Shown here: piece after piece, positions 34,869 through 45,195 of the stretch | How the letters are laid out: every line of letters begins with the position of its first letter | How positions within the stretch are numbered: the stretch's first letter is position 1 | NCBI RefSeq assembly: GCF_023208015.1 | Contig: NZ_CP051627.1 | Coordinates: forward strand, 4,756,422 to 4,820,421 | Direction: 5' to 3' | Source of the DNA: Thermobifida alba | Lineage (GTDB): Bacteria; Actinomycetota; Actinomycetes; Streptosporangiales; Streptosporangiaceae | DNA length: 64,000 nt | Notes under the pieces: generated by a model | Databases searched by the model: none | What the model saw: the letters and a program-made list of their open reading frames with translations, nothing else | What the model was told of the DNA's origin: nothing | Made by a program: the position numbers and the translations under genes

Positions 34869-36404
34869 ATGGTGCTGGCGCGCACCCGCTCCGTCTCCCT
34901 GCTCGGGGTCGAGGGCTACGGCGTCGAGGTGGAGGCCCACATCGGCACCGGGAAAGCCGGGCTCACCCTGGTCGGCCTTCCCGACGCCGCGCTGCGCGAG
35001 GCCCGGGACCGGATCAGGGCCGCCGTCGTCAACAGCGGCGAGTACTGGCCCGAGACCCACATCACCGTCAGCCTGTCCCCGGCCAGTCTGCCCAAACGAG
35101 GCAGCGGATTCGACCTCAGCATCGCCGTGGCGATCCTCGCCGCCAGCGGCGTCGTCCCCGCCGACGAGGTCGGCGAGACCGCGTTCCTGGCCGAACTCAG
35201 CCTCGACGGCCGCACCCGCCCGGTCCACGGAGTGCTGCCCATGATGCTGGCCGAGACCCTGCGCGGCCGTCGTTCGTTCGTCGTCGCACGGGCCAACGCG
35301 GAGGAGGCCCGGCTCGTGGCCGGGGCCGACGTCCTGGCGGTGGGCTCCCTCGCCGAACTCGTCAGCCGGCTCAGGGGCGGCCACACCACCCCGGAACCCG
35401 CCCCCGAACCGGTCGCCCCCGTTGCGGCGGAACGGGAGGGCGCGGACCGGCCCCGCCCCGACCTCGCCGACGTCCTCGGCCAGCCCGTGGCCCGCAAGGC
35501 GGTGGAGATCGCCGCGGCGGGCGGACACAACCTGTTCCTGCTGGGGCCGCCGGGCACCGGCAAGAGCCTGCTGGCCGAACGGATGCCCACGATCATGCCC
35601 CGTCTCGACACCGACGAGGCTATCGAGGTCACCGCCATCCACTCGGTGGCGGGCACCCTGCCCCGCGACGAGCCGCTGATCACGCGGCCGCCCTTCTGCG
35701 CCCCCCACCACACCGCCACCCGCGCCGCCGTCATCGGCGGCGGCAGCGGCGTCCTGCGGCCCGGCGCGGTCAGCCTCGCCCACCGCGGACTGCTCTTCCT
35801 GGACGAGGCCCCCGAGTTCGCCCGGGGAGTGCTGGACTGTCTGCGGCAGCCACTGGAGAGCGGGGAGGTGGTGGTCGCCCGAGCCGCCGCCACCGCGCGT
35901 TTCCCCGCGCGGTTCCTGCTGGTCATGGCGGCCAACCCGTGCCCCTGCGGCAAGTCCGGAGCCAACTGCGTGTGCCCGTCGGCCGCACGGAGGCGCTACC
36001 TCGGCCGCCTCTCGGGGCCGCTGCTCGACCGGATCGACCTCAAGGTCGAACTCCAACCGGTGTCCCGGGCCGAACTCCTCGCCGACCGGGCTTTCGTGGA
36101 GTCCTCCGCAACCGTCGCCGTCCGGGTGGCCCAGGCGCGGGAACGCGCGGCCCACCGTCTGCGGGACACCCCCTGGTCCTGCAACGCGATGGTGCCCGGG
36201 GCGGAGCTGCGTCGCCGCTTCGCCCCGCAGCCGGAGGCGCTGCGCGTCCTGGGGGAGGCCATGGACCGCGGAGCGCTGAGCGCACGCGGCGCCGACCGCA
36301 TCCTCAGACTGGCGTGGACTGTCGCCGACCTGGGCGGCAGGGACACGCCGACCCCCGACGACGTCGGATACGCGTTCGCCCTGTGGACGGGGGCCGCGCA
36401 GTGA
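34869..36404 (+). CDS. comM: YifB/ComM-family Mg-chelatase-like AAA+ ATPase
   Basis: A 511-residue protein: an N-terminal Lon-protease-like domain (LVGLPDAALREARDRIRAAV), a central AAA+ domain with Walker A GPPGTGKSLLAERMP, Walker B LLFLDEAPEF, and a cysteine-containing loop NPCPCGKSGANC, and the C-terminal Mg-chelatase domain. ComM is a helicase that promotes branch migration during integration of foreign DNA. The dprA start codon overlaps its stop by four bases, so both are coupled. Confidence 0.93.
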   Translation: MVLARTRSVSLLGVEGYGVEVEAHIGTGKAGLTLVGLPDAALREARDRIRAAVVNSGEYWPETHITVSLSPASLPKRGSGFDLSIAVAILAASGVVPADEVGETAFLAELSLDGRTRPVHGVLPMMLAETLRGRRSFVVARANAEEARLVAGADVLAVGSLAELVSRLRGGHTTPEPAPEPVAPVAAEREGADRPRPDLADVLGQPVARKAVEIAAAGGHNLFLLGPPGTGKSLLAERMPTIMPRLDTDEAIEVTAIHSVAGTLPRDEPLITRPPFCAPHHTATRAAVIGGGSGVLRPGAVSLAHRGLLFLDEAPEFARGVLDCLRQPLESGEVVVARAAATARFPARFLLVMAANPCPCGKSGANCVCPSAARRRYLGRLSGPLLDRIDLKVELQPVSRAELLADRAFVESSATVAVRVAQARERAAHRLRDTPWSCNAMVPGAELRRRFAPQPEALRVLGEAMDRGALSARGADRILRLAWTVADLGGRDTPTPDDVGYAFALWTGAAQ

Positions 36405-37573
36405 CCGCCGACGGGCCTCCCGCCGCGCCCCCCTCGGCCGAGGACGCGGCGGCTCGCGCCGGGCTGAGCGCGGTCGCCGAACCCGGGGACCCGGTCCTCG
36501 GCGCACTCCTGCGGACCCAGCCCGCCGCCCAGGTGTGGGCGGCGCTGCGCGCGGGCGCCCCGCTGGACGCGCCCGAGGGGTGTGCCGCCGCCCTCCAGGG
36601 CCGGCTGGAGCGGTGGCGTGCCCGCGCCCGTGGAACCGACGTCGACCGGATGCTCACACGGGCGGCCGAGTACGGGGCCAGGCTGGTGCTCCCCGGCGAC
36701 CCCGAATGGCCCAGCCAACTCGACACGCTGGCCGAACGCCGCCCCCACGCGCTGTGGGTGCGCGGCGCCCACGACCTGCGCAACGCCTGCCTGCGCGCGG
36801 TCTCCGTGGTGGGGTCCCGGGCGGCCTCCGCCTACGGACTGCACGTGACCTCGGGACTGTCCCACACCCTCGCCGAACGCGGCTGGTGCGTGGTGTCGGG
36901 GGGCGCCTACGGCATCGACGGCGCGGCCCACCGGGGCGCGCTGGCCGGGGGCACGGCCACCGTGGCCGTGCTGGCCTGCGGTGTCGACGTGGGCTATCCG
37001 CGAGGGCACGAGCAGCTCTTCGCCGAGATCACCGGGCACGGGGTCCTGGTCAGTGAGCATCCGCCCGGCACCACCCCGACCCGCCACGCCTTCCTGGTGC
37101 GCAACCGGCTCATCGCCGCGCTCACCCCGGGGACCGTGGTGGTCGAGGCGGGACAGCGCAGCGGGGCCATGAACACCGCAGCCCACGCCCAGGAACTGGG
37201 CCGCACCCTGATGGCGGTGCCCGGACCGGTGACCTCGGCCCTGTCGGCGGGCTGCCACCGCCTGCTCCGCGACTACCAGGCGGTGTGCGTGACCAGCGCC
37301 CGCGACGTCATCGAACAGCTCAGCCCGGTCGGGACGGAGCCGCCGGCCGAGAGCGGCGTCCGGGTGGGCACGGAGCTTCTCGACGACACCGCCAGGCGGC
37401 TGCTGGACGCTCTCCCCGAACGGGGAAGCGCCGGTGTGGCGGTGGTCGCGGCGGCCGGCGGTCTGAGCCCCGACGCCGCGCTGCGGCACCTCGGCCTGCT
37501 CGCGGCGGCGGGGCACGTCGAGCGTACGGCGACGGGCTGGCGGCGCAGGACCTCCGATGAGCGCCGTTCCTGA
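36401..37573 (+). CDS. dprA: DNA processing protein DprA
   Basis: DprA protects incoming single-stranded DNA and loads RecA. The 390-residue protein has an N-terminal helical region, the central Rossmann fold (VSVVGSRAASAYG; VVSGGAYGIDGAAHRGAL; TVAVLACGVDVGYPRGH; FLVRNRLIAAL; VVEAGQRSGAMNTA) and a C-terminal winged helix. The GTG start overlaps the comM stop. Actinobacteria of this type are not known to be naturally competent, so the role may be general recombination. Confidence 0.94.
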   Translation: MTADGPPAAPPSAEDAAARAGLSAVAEPGDPVLGALLRTQPAAQVWAALRAGAPLDAPEGCAAALQGRLERWRARARGTDVDRMLTRAAEYGARLVLPGDPEWPSQLDTLAERRPHALWVRGAHDLRNACLRAVSVVGSRAASAYGLHVTSGLSHTLAERGWCVVSGGAYGIDGAAHRGALAGGTATVAVLACGVDVGYPRGHEQLFAEITGHGVLVSEHPPGTTPTRHAFLVRNRLIAALTPGTVVVEAGQRSGAMNTAAHAQELGRTLMAVPGPVTSALSAGCHRLLRDYQAVCVTSARDVIEQLSPVGTEPPAESGVRVGTELLDDTARRLLDALPERGSAGVAVVAAAGGLSPDAALRHLGLLAAAGHVERTATGWRRRTSDERRS

Positions 37574-37596
37574 GGGCAGGGAGATAGGGTGCCGAT

Positions 37597-37953
37597 GTGA
37601 GCAAGAACTACAGTCCCGCCCGAATCGCTGAAGGACCGCTGATCTTCGTCTCCGGTCAGGTGCCCGAGGCCGCGGACGGCAGTGTGGCCGAGGGGGACGT
37701 CACCGAGCAGGCGCGACAGGTTCTGGCCAACATCGAAGCGGCCCTGGCACCCCACGGAGCCGACCTGCGGCACGTCGTCAAGTTCACCTACTACCTGCGC
37801 CACATCGCCGACCTTCCCGTGCTGCGCGCGGTTCTCGCCGAGCGGCTGGTCCACGAACCCCGTCCGGCGGCCACCCTGGTCGAGGTCAGCGGTCTGGTGG
37901 ATCCCCGCTACCTGGTGGAGATCGATGCGGTGGCGGTCCGCCCCACGCCGTGA
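37597..37953 (+). CDS. RidA family protein
   Basis: A 118-residue RidA/YjgF fold protein that may deaminate reactive enamine/imine intermediates. Conserved features are FVSGQVPEAADG, the VKFTYYLRHIADLP strand, and RPAATLVEVSGLVDPRYLVEIDAVA with the catalytic Arg. It starts 23 bp after dprA with GTG. Its link with dprA is unclear; it could be co-transcribed by chance. Confidence 0.9.
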   Translation: MSKNYSPARIAEGPLIFVSGQVPEAADGSVAEGDVTEQARQVLANIEAALAPHGADLRHVVKFTYYLRHIADLPVLRAVLAERLVHEPRPAATLVEVSGLVDPRYLVEIDAVAVRPTP

Positions 37954-38163
37954 CGGTGGAGAGCGGGAGGTGCCGGTCAGAACGCCCACCGGCTTCCTCC
38001 CGCGCCCCTGTCGGGGACGCTCGGTCCGCGACGGGAGAGCGGGGCACCGCCGCATCCCGGCGCCTCTGGTCACGCAAAGTCGCAGATCACCGACACAAAG
38101 GAACTTTTCCCCCGGGTGTGGCATCCGACCAGGGGGAACTGCTGATGACGCAGAGAGGATGCC

Positions 38164-40047
38164 ATGGGGGAAAACAGGGAGAAACCGGACTCCGACGACG
38201 CGCGCGGGCACGAGGACGCCTCGTGCGAGGACGGTAAGGAGGCCGACAGAGCGTCCGGGGCACACGAGGAGCCGGTGGACTCCGCCGGGTCCCGACCGGA
38301 CGCCTCCTCAGCGGCGGAGTCCGAGGGCGTCGATGAGACCCCCGCCGAAACGGAACAGGCACGACAGGAGCGGCCCGTCGCCCCCGGGGGCGGACCGGGG
38401 CAGCCCCAACAGCCCCCCTGGGCCGGGCCGCAGTACGGGGCACCGCCCCCGGGAGGCCACGGCCCCTGGCCCCGGCAGCACTGGGGCGCGCAGCCCCACC
38501 CCTCCCCCTATCCCCCCTATCCGCGGCCTCCCCGTCCCAGAAGGCCGCTGCCGTCCACTCCCGCCTGGCTGCCGGCCGCGGTGCTCGCCGCGGGAGCCGG
38601 CGCCGCGCTGTTCCTGCCGGTGAACGGTCCCGGCCTGGGAACACTCGTCGCCGGGATCGTAGCGGCCCTCTCCGTCGCCTCCGTGATCCGCGCCGGCTGG
38701 ACCCCGTGGGCGCTCTGCTACGGGACCCTGGCCGCAATCCTGCTGAGCACCGTCGCCGTGCGCGCCGCCGACTGGGTCGTCACCGGCTCGCTGGCCGGAG
38801 CGTTCGCCCTGGCCTCCCTCGCCGTGGCCGTCCGGGCTCCCGAAGCCCGGGCGAACTGGCCGGGGACGCTGTACGGCGCCCTCGCGCTGCTGCGCAACCT
38901 GCCCGCCACGCCGCGGTTCCTCGCCGCCGCGCCGTCCCCGGGCGGAAACCGACGCGGCTGGCAGCCCGTCCTGATCGGTATCAGCGTGACGGCCCTGCTG
39001 CTCCTCGTCTTCGGCGGACTTCTCATGGCGGCCGACCCGGTCTTCGCCAGGATCATCCTCACCTACTTCGAGGGACTTCCCTTCAGGGGCACGATGTTCG
39101 TGCTGTTCGCCCTGGGAACCGGTGCGGCAGCCCTGACCGCACTGCGTCCGGCGCGAACGGAGCAGCCCGAGGGGGACGCCGCGAAGCGGCCGAAGCCGCG
39201 CACCCCGGTGCCGATGACGGCCTGGCTCCTGCCCCTGGGCGCGCTCAACCTGCTCTTCCTGTCCTTCATCGCGGTACAGGCGGCGACCCTGTTCGGCGGT
39301 GAGGAGTACGTGCAACGCGCCACCGACCTCACCTACGCCGAGTACGCCCGGCAGGGCTTCTTCCAGCTCCTCACGGTCGGTTTCCTCGTCCTGGGGGTCA
39401 TCGCCGCGGTGTGCTGGCTGCTGCGTACCGTGCACGGCGGGGAGCGCCGGTTGCGCAACGCCCTGCTCGGCGTGCTCTGCCTGCTGACCCTGCTGCTGCT
39501 GGCCTCGGCGCTGAACCGGCTCGACCTGTACGCCGAGACGTTCGGGCTCACCCGGCTGCGCGTCCTGGCGGAAGCCGCCATCTGGTGGATCGGCGCGGTC
39601 TTCGTCCTCGTCGTCGTCGCGGGGGCGATCGACACGTTCGGCGGCAGGAGCGGATGGCTGCCCCGGGCCGTGGTCGCGCTGACCGGTGCGGGCCTGGCGC
39701 TGTTCGCCTACTCCGACCCCGACCTGCGGATCGCCGAGAGCCACGTGGATATGCCCGTCGCCAGGATCGACATGTTCTACCTGAACGGACTGTCCGACGA
39801 CGCCGTGCCCGCGCTGGCGCGGATCGTCCAGCGGGCCGACTGCGCCTACATCCCGGAGGCGGACCGGATACAGCTGAGGGAGAGGCTGGACACGGGCACC
39901 TCCTGGACCGACTGGAACGCCTCCCGACGGCGGGCGGACGCCCTGCTGGAGGAGGCGCTGGACGACCCCGAGATCCTGACGGCCTTCGAGGAGTGCGGCG
40001 ACTCCGCGGCGCTCGGGTGGCGCCCGCACACCCACCTCTACCGCTGA
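38164..40047 (+). CDS. large membrane protein, DUF4153/DUF4173-like
   Basis: A 627-residue protein: a hydrophilic, Pro/Glu-rich cytoplasmic N terminus (1-130), about eleven to twelve transmembrane helices (about 135-520), and a C-terminal soluble part (about 525-627) starting DLRIAESHVDMPVARIDMFYLNGLSDDAVPAL, which is the mark of DUF4153/DUF4173 proteins. No function is known. A GAGAGGA site precedes the ATG. GGAACTT at 38100-38106 resembles an ECF-sigma -35 element, which would fit an envelope-stress role, but the -10 is not convincing. Confidence 0.75.
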   Translation: MGENREKPDSDDARGHEDASCEDGKEADRASGAHEEPVDSAGSRPDASSAAESEGVDETPAETEQARQERPVAPGGGPGQPQQPPWAGPQYGAPPPGGHGPWPRQHWGAQPHPSPYPPYPRPPRPRRPLPSTPAWLPAAVLAAGAGAALFLPVNGPGLGTLVAGIVAALSVASVIRAGWTPWALCYGTLAAILLSTVAVRAADWVVTGSLAGAFALASLAVAVRAPEARANWPGTLYGALALLRNLPATPRFLAAAPSPGGNRRGWQPVLIGISVTALLLLVFGGLLMAADPVFARIILTYFEGLPFRGTMFVLFALGTGAAALTALRPARTEQPEGDAAKRPKPRTPVPMTAWLLPLGALNLLFLSFIAVQAATLFGGEEYVQRATDLTYAEYARQGFFQLLTVGFLVLGVIAAVCWLLRTVHGGERRLRNALLGVLCLLTLLLLASALNRLDLYAETFGLTRLRVLAEAAIWWIGAVFVLVVVAGAIDTFGGRSGWLPRAVVALTGAGLALFAYSDPDLRIAESHVDMPVARIDMFYLNGLSDDAVPALARIVQRADCAYIPEADRIQLRERLDTGTSWTDWNASRRRADALLEEALDDPEILTAFEECGDSAALGWRPHTHLYR

Positions 40048-40205
40048 CGCCCTACCCCACGGTGTGGTCCCCCGCCGCAGGGACTCTGCGACGGGGGACC
40101 GCAGCGCCCCGCCACCGCGGGCCGGCCCGCCCGATCCGAGGACGGGGTGTCTGCGTCCGGCGCGTGCCGGTTCCGTTCCGGGCGGAGGTCGGCGAAGCTG
40201 GACGC

Positions 40206-41129
40206 ATGGCCGACACCGGTTGGACCCCCTTCGGGAACGCTTCCGTCGACGTCCTCTCCGACTTCGAGCGGTACCTGCGCGTCGAACTCGGCCGCTCACC
40301 CCACACGGTGCGCGCCTACCTCGCGGACGTGCGCGGCCTGCTGGGGCACCTGGAGCACGCGGGCGGCGGACGCACCGTGGCAGACCTCGACCTGGCGACG
40401 CTGCGCGGATGGCTGAGCGCGCTGCACGAGGCCGGAGCGAGCCGGGCCACCCTGGCGCGGCGGACCGCCGCGGTCCGGGTGTTCACCTCCTATCTGCACC
40501 GCACCGGGCTCCTGGACACCGATCCGGGACCGCGCCTGGCCGGCCCCCGACGGCGCCGCACACTGCCCGCGGTGCTGGACGAGGCCCAGGCCGCCGAGGT
40601 GTGCGCCGCGGCGGGGGGCGACGGGGAGTCGCCGCTCGCGCTGCGGCGCCGCGCGGTGGTGGAGGTCCTCTACGGCACCGGCATCCGCGTGGCGGAACTG
40701 TGCGGACTGGACCTGGACGACGTGGACCGGGAGCGGCGCACGGTGCGGGTGCTCGGCAAGGGGAACCGGGAACGGGTCGTCCCCGTCGGCGCACCCGCCC
40801 TGGAGGCGGTGGACCGCTGGCTGCGCACGGGACGCCCCAGGTGGGCCACGGCCGCCAGCGGCCGCGCGCTGTTCCTCGGGGCGCGCGGCGGCAGACTGGG
40901 GGTGCGTAGCGCACGCCGCGACGTCCACGACAGCACCGAGGCGGTGGCGCGCACCGGCCCGCACGGACTGCGGCACAGCGCCGCCACCCACCTGCTCAAC
41001 GGCGGCGCCGACCTGCGCAGCGTCCAGGAGATCCTCGGGCACGCCTCGCTGGCCAGCACTCAGCTCTACACGCACGTCTCCGTCGAACGGCTGACCCGCG
41101 TCTACCACCAGGCCCACCCCCGGGCCTGA
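40206..41129 (+). CDS. xerC: tyrosine recombinase XerC
   Basis: XerC acts with XerD at dif to resolve chromosome dimers. The 307-residue protein has the N-terminal SAM-like core-binding domain (LSDFERYLRVELGRSPHTVRAYL) and the C-terminal catalytic domain with Arg in GTGIRVAELCGL, Lys in VLGKGNRERVVPV, HGLRH, LGHASLASTQ and the nucleophile Tyr in LYTHVS. The ATG at 40206 is chosen because the upstream frame does not resemble Xer. In actinobacteria it lies between dprA and rpsB. The end overlaps an M23 frame on the other strand. Confidence 0.95.
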   Translation: MADTGWTPFGNASVDVLSDFERYLRVELGRSPHTVRAYLADVRGLLGHLEHAGGGRTVADLDLATLRGWLSALHEAGASRATLARRTAAVRVFTSYLHRTGLLDTDPGPRLAGPRRRRTLPAVLDEAQAAEVCAAAGGDGESPLALRRRAVVEVLYGTGIRVAELCGLDLDDVDRERRTVRVLGKGNRERVVPVGAPALEAVDRWLRTGRPRWATAASGRALFLGARGGRLGVRSARRDVHDSTEAVARTGPHGLRHSAATHLLNGGADLRSVQEILGHASLASTQLYTHVSVERLTRVYHQAHPRA

Positions 41130-41633
41130 CCGGTCCCGGGGCAGCGGCAGCAGCCGCACGGCCGCCTTCCCCAGCAGGGCGAGCGGGTCGAGGTAGTCGC
41201 GGCCGCGCAGCAGCCCCCAGTGCAGGCAGTGCCGCGGCGCGCAGTGCCGGGGGCGGGCGGGGAGCGTGCCGATCGCCTGCCCGGCGCGGACCTCCTCGCC
41301 GCGCCCGACCAGGGGAGCCGCCGGGAGGTAGGTGGTGCGCGTCGTGCCGTGCACGACGGTCACCACGGGGACGCCTCCCACGGTCCCGGCGAACCCCACC
41401 CGCCCCCATCCGGCGGCCAGCACGGTGTCGCCCGGGGCGGCGGCGAGGTCCACTCCGCGGTGGCCGGGAAGCCAGCGCTGTGCGGGCGGGTCGAACCCCC
41501 GCAGCACCGTGGGCGTCCCGGGCAGCGGCCAGGTCCACGGACCGGTGTCGGCACGGGCCGGCGGAACCGGGAGGACGGCGACCAGCAGGGACAGCAGGGA
41601 CAGGACGGCGAGGACACGGAGTGGGGACGTCAT
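40296..41633 (-). CDS. M23 family metallopeptidase (frame runs on antisense to xerC)
   Basis: Residues 1-28 are a signal peptide (MTSPLRVLAVLSLLSLLVAV...ARA), and about 30-165 form an M23/LytM-like peptidase domain with HRGVDLAAAPGD (zinc His/Asp) and HCLHWGLLRG (second HxH). It should be exported and cut or bind peptidoglycan. The domain ends near base 41139, but the frame has no stop until 40296, so about 280 further codons are antisense to xerC and look like non-protein sequence. A one-base shift near 41120 would give a TAG at about 41101. Either a frameshift removed the natural stop or the tail is translated. Only 41139-41633 is well supported as coding. Confidence 0.7.
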   Translation of the reverse strand: MTSPLRVLAVLSLLSLLVAVLPVPPARADTGPWTWPLPGTPTVLRGFDPPAQRWLPGHRGVDLAAAPGDTVLAAGWGRVGFAGTVGGVPVVTVVHGTTRTTYLPAAPLVGRGEEVRAGQAIGTLPARPRHCAPRHCLHWGLLRGRDYLDPLALLGKAAVRLLPLPRDRSGPGVGLVVDAGQPFDGDVRVELSAGQRGVPEDLLDAAQVGAAVEQVGGGAVPQSVRAGARHRLGAVVDVAACATHPQSAAARPEEQRAAAGGRGPPGASRAQPAVHRLQGGCADGDDPFPVPLAEHPHRAPLPVHVVQVQSAQFRHADAGAVEDLHHRAAPQRERRLPVAPRRGAHLGGLGLVQHRGQCAAPSGAGQARSRIGVQEPGAVQIGGEHPDRGGPPRQGGPARSGLVQRAQPSAQRRQVEVCHGASAARVLQVPQQAAHVREVGAHRVG

Positions 41634-41749
41634 GGACCCAGCGTCGCGGAGGCCGCCGGGACGTCGCCAGGTGACTTCCCCTCCTGTGGACGGCGCTCCC
41701 CGGGCGGCGGGTCCGGCGGAGCGGAAACACGCCCCGCCCGCCGGGCGGC

Positions 41750-41780
41750 TAGAATTCTTTGGGTGGTCCGTTGGCGGACC
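41750..41780 (+). promoter_or_regulatory. rpsB promoter -10 and leader hairpin
   Basis: TAGAAT (41750-41755) is a good -10 box about 175 bp before rpsB. Just after it the RNA can form GGTCCG/CGGACC (41765-41770 and 41775-41780) with a 4-base loop. The long leader could mediate S2 feedback control as in other bacteria; that is inference. Confidence 0.45.
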
Positions 41781-41929
41781 GCACATCACGCACGTCCCCG
41801 AGCCTCCCCGAGCGGAGGGGCCGGACTCACGGTCCGCGTCACGCCCGAGCGGCGGCGCGGCGGCCCGGTCGGGGCGTCAGGAACAACCGGAGGCGGGCGA
41901 ACGCCCGCCGCACAAGGAGGGCCGAAGTC

Positions 41930-42790
41930 ATGGCCACAGTCGTGACGATTCGCCAGTTGCTGGAGAGCGGCGTCCACTTCGGGCACCAGACCCGTCGCTG
42001 GAACCCGAAGATGAAGCGCTTCATCTTCACCGAGCGCAACGGCATCTACATCATCGACCTGCAGAAGTCGCTGTCCTACATCGACCGCGCCTACGAGTTC
42101 GTCAAGGAGACGGTCGCCCACGGCGGCACCATCCTGTTCGTCGGCACGAAGAAGCAGGCCCAGGAAGCCATCTACGAGCAGGCCCGCCGCGTCGGCATGC
42201 CGTACGTCAACCAGCGCTGGCTGGGCGGCATGCTCACCAACTTCTCCACCGTGCACAAGCGTCTGCAGCGCCTCAAGGAACTTGAGGAGATCGACTTCGA
42301 GGACGTCGCCTCCTCCGGCCGCACCAAGAAGGAGCTCCTCGGACTGCGGCGGGAGAAGGAGAAGCTGGAGCGCACCCTCGGCGGTATCCGCGACATGGCC
42401 CGCGTTCCCAGCGCGGTGTGGATCGTGGACACCAAGAAGGAGCACATCGCGATCAGCGAGGCCCGCAAGCTCAACATCCCGGTCGTGGCGATCCTCGACA
42501 CCAACTGCGACCCCGACGAGGTCGACTACCCGATCCCGGGCAACGACGACGCGATCCGCAGCGTCAGCCTGCTGACCCGGGTGGTCGCCGACGCCGTCGC
42601 CGAGGGACTGATGATCCGCTCCGGCGGGGCGCCGGGCGAGGCGAAGGGCGCCGAGGAGCCGCTGGCCGAGTGGGAGCGCGAGCTCCTGGAGGGCAAGAGC
42701 GAGGCTTCGGACGAGCAGGCGACTCCTGCCGCCGAGGGCCAGGCCGCCGAGGCCAAGAACACCGAGGCCAAGAGCACTGAGGAAGCCTAG
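41930..42790 (+). CDS. rpsB: 30S ribosomal protein S2
   Basis: S2 is added late to the small subunit. The 286-residue protein starts [20 protein letters not shown], contains the signature [15 protein letters not shown] and [19 protein letters not shown], and has a long acidic/Ala-rich tail typical of actinobacteria. An AAGGAGG site lies nine bases before the ATG. It is followed by tsf with a 56-bp gap. Confidence 0.97.
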   Translation: MATVVTIRQLLESGVHFGHQTRRWNPKMKRFIFTERNGIYIIDLQKSLSYIDRAYEFVKETVAHGGTILFVGTKKQAQEAIYEQARRVGMPYVNQRWLGGMLTNFSTVHKRLQRLKELEEIDFEDVASSGRTKKELLGLRREKEKLERTLGGIRDMARVPSAVWIVDTKKEHIAISEARKLNIPVVAILDTNCDPDEVDYPIPGNDDAIRSVSLLTRVVADAVAEGLMIRSGGAPGEAKGAEEPLAEWERELLEGKSEASDEQATPAAEGQAAEAKNTEAKSTEEA

Positions 42791-42846
42791 GCTCCTCCTC
42801 TCACAGTCCTTTCCATCCACACCGAGCGGATAGAGATACCGAAGCT

Positions 42847-43683
42847 ATGGCGAACTACACCGCCGCCGACGTGAAGAGGCTGCGCGAGCTCACCGGCGCT
42901 GGCATGATGGCCTGCAAGAAGGCCCTGGAGGAGGCAGCCGGCGACTTCGACAAGGCCATCGAGGCCCTGCGGATCAAGGGCGCCAAGGACGTCGGCAAGC
43001 GTGCCGAGCGCACCGCGGCCAACGGCCTGGTCGCCCTGGCCCAGGACGGCGACACCTCCGCCGTCCTGCTGGAGCTCAACTGCGAGACCGACTTCGTCGC
43101 CAAGAACGAGAAGTTCCAGGCGCTGGCCGCCGACCTCGCCGCGTTCGTGGCGCGCACCAACCCCGGTGACGTGCCGTCGCTGCTCACCGCCGACTACGCC
43201 GACGGCAAGACCGTCGCCCAGGTGATCGAGGAGCACAGCGCGGTCATCGGCGAGAAGCTGGAGATCCGGCGCTTCGCCAAGGTCGAGGGCGCCTACGTGG
43301 CCAGCTACATGCACAAGTCCGACCCCGACCTGCCGCCCACCCTCGGGGTGCTGGTCGAGCTGGACAAGGCCGACGCCGAGGTCGCCAAGGACCTGGCGCA
43401 GCAGATCGCCGCCCTGGCGCCGAAGTACGTCGGCCGTGACGACGTGCCCGCCGAGGTCATCGAGAACGAGCGCCGCATCGCCGAGGCCACCGCCCGCGAG
43501 GAGGGCAAGCCCGAGCAGGCACTGCCCAAGATCGTCGAGGGCCGGGTCAATGGTTTCCTCAAGGATGTGACGCTGCTCGGTCAGCCGTTCGTCAAGGACA
43601 ACAAGAAGACGGTCCAGAAGGTCGTCGACGAGGCCGGTGTGACCGTGCGCCGCTTCGTCCGCTTCAAGGTCGGTCAGGCCTAG
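42847..43683 (+). CDS. tsf: elongation factor Ts
   Basis: EF-Ts recycles EF-Tu-GDP to EF-Tu-GTP. The 278-residue protein has the UBA-like N terminus [21 protein letters not shown], the [10 protein letters not shown] motif for EF-Tu contact, and the C-terminal [20 protein letters not shown] segment. It is co-directional with rpsB and probably co-transcribed. A 13-bp hairpin follows it. Confidence 0.97.
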   Translation: MANYTAADVKRLRELTGAGMMACKKALEEAAGDFDKAIEALRIKGAKDVGKRAERTAANGLVALAQDGDTSAVLLELNCETDFVAKNEKFQALAADLAAFVARTNPGDVPSLLTADYADGKTVAQVIEEHSAVIGEKLEIRRFAKVEGAYVASYMHKSDPDLPPTLGVLVELDKADAEVAKDLAQQIAALAPKYVGRDDVPAEVIENERRIAEATAREEGKPEQALPKIVEGRVNGFLKDVTLLGQPFVKDNKKTVQKVVDEAGVTVRRFVRFKVGQA

Positions 43684-43697
43684 AGCTTCTGCGATGA

Positions 43698-44579
<882 letters not shown>

Positions 44580-44634
44580 CCGGTCTGCCCAGTCCTCGTA
44601 CTACTCCGGCAAAGCGACACACGGGAGTCCCGAA

Positions 44635-45192
44635 ATGATCGAAGAGACCCTCCTCGAAGCAGAGGAGAAAATGGAGAAGGCCGTCCTCGTCACCAAGGAA
44701 GACTTCGCCTCGATCCGTACCGGGCGTCCCAGCCCAGCGACCTTCAGCCGGATCACCGTCGAGTACTACGGAGCGATGACCCCGGTCAACCAGCTCGCCT
44801 CGTTCCAGGTGCCCGAACCTCGCATGGTGGTCGTCTCCCCGTTCGACAAGGCGGCGATGCCGGCCATAGAGAAGGCGATCCGCGAGAGCGACCTGGGCGT
44901 CAACCCCACCAACGACGGCAACATCATCCGCGTGGTCTTCCCCGAGCTGTCGGAGGAGCGCCGCCGGGAGTACGTCAAGATCGTGCGGGGCAAGGCCGAG
45001 GACGGCAGGACGTCCATCCGCAACGTGCGCAGGCACGCCAAGGACGCCATCGACAAGGCCGTCAAAGCCGGTGAGATCGGAGAGGACGAGGGCCACCGCG
45101 CCCAGAAGGAGTTGGAGGCGCTCACCCACAAGTACGTCGCGGAGGTCGACGACCTGCTGAAGCACAAGGAAACAGAGCTGCTTGAGGTCTGA
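44635..45192 (+). CDS. frr: ribosome recycling factor
   Basis: RRF splits post-termination ribosomes with EF-G. The 185-residue protein starts [32 protein letters not shown], the family signature, and ends in the helical [21 protein letters not shown] arm. It is separated by only three bases from the cdsA start. Confidence 0.97.
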   Translation: MIEETLLEAEEKMEKAVLVTKEDFASIRTGRPSPATFSRITVEYYGAMTPVNQLASFQVPEPRMVVVSPFDKAAMPAIEKAIRESDLGVNPTNDGNIIRVVFPELSEERRREYVKIVRGKAEDGRTSIRNVRRHAKDAIDKAVKAGEIGEDEGHRAQKELEALTHKYVAEVDDLLKHKETELLEV

Positions 45193-45195
45193 TCC

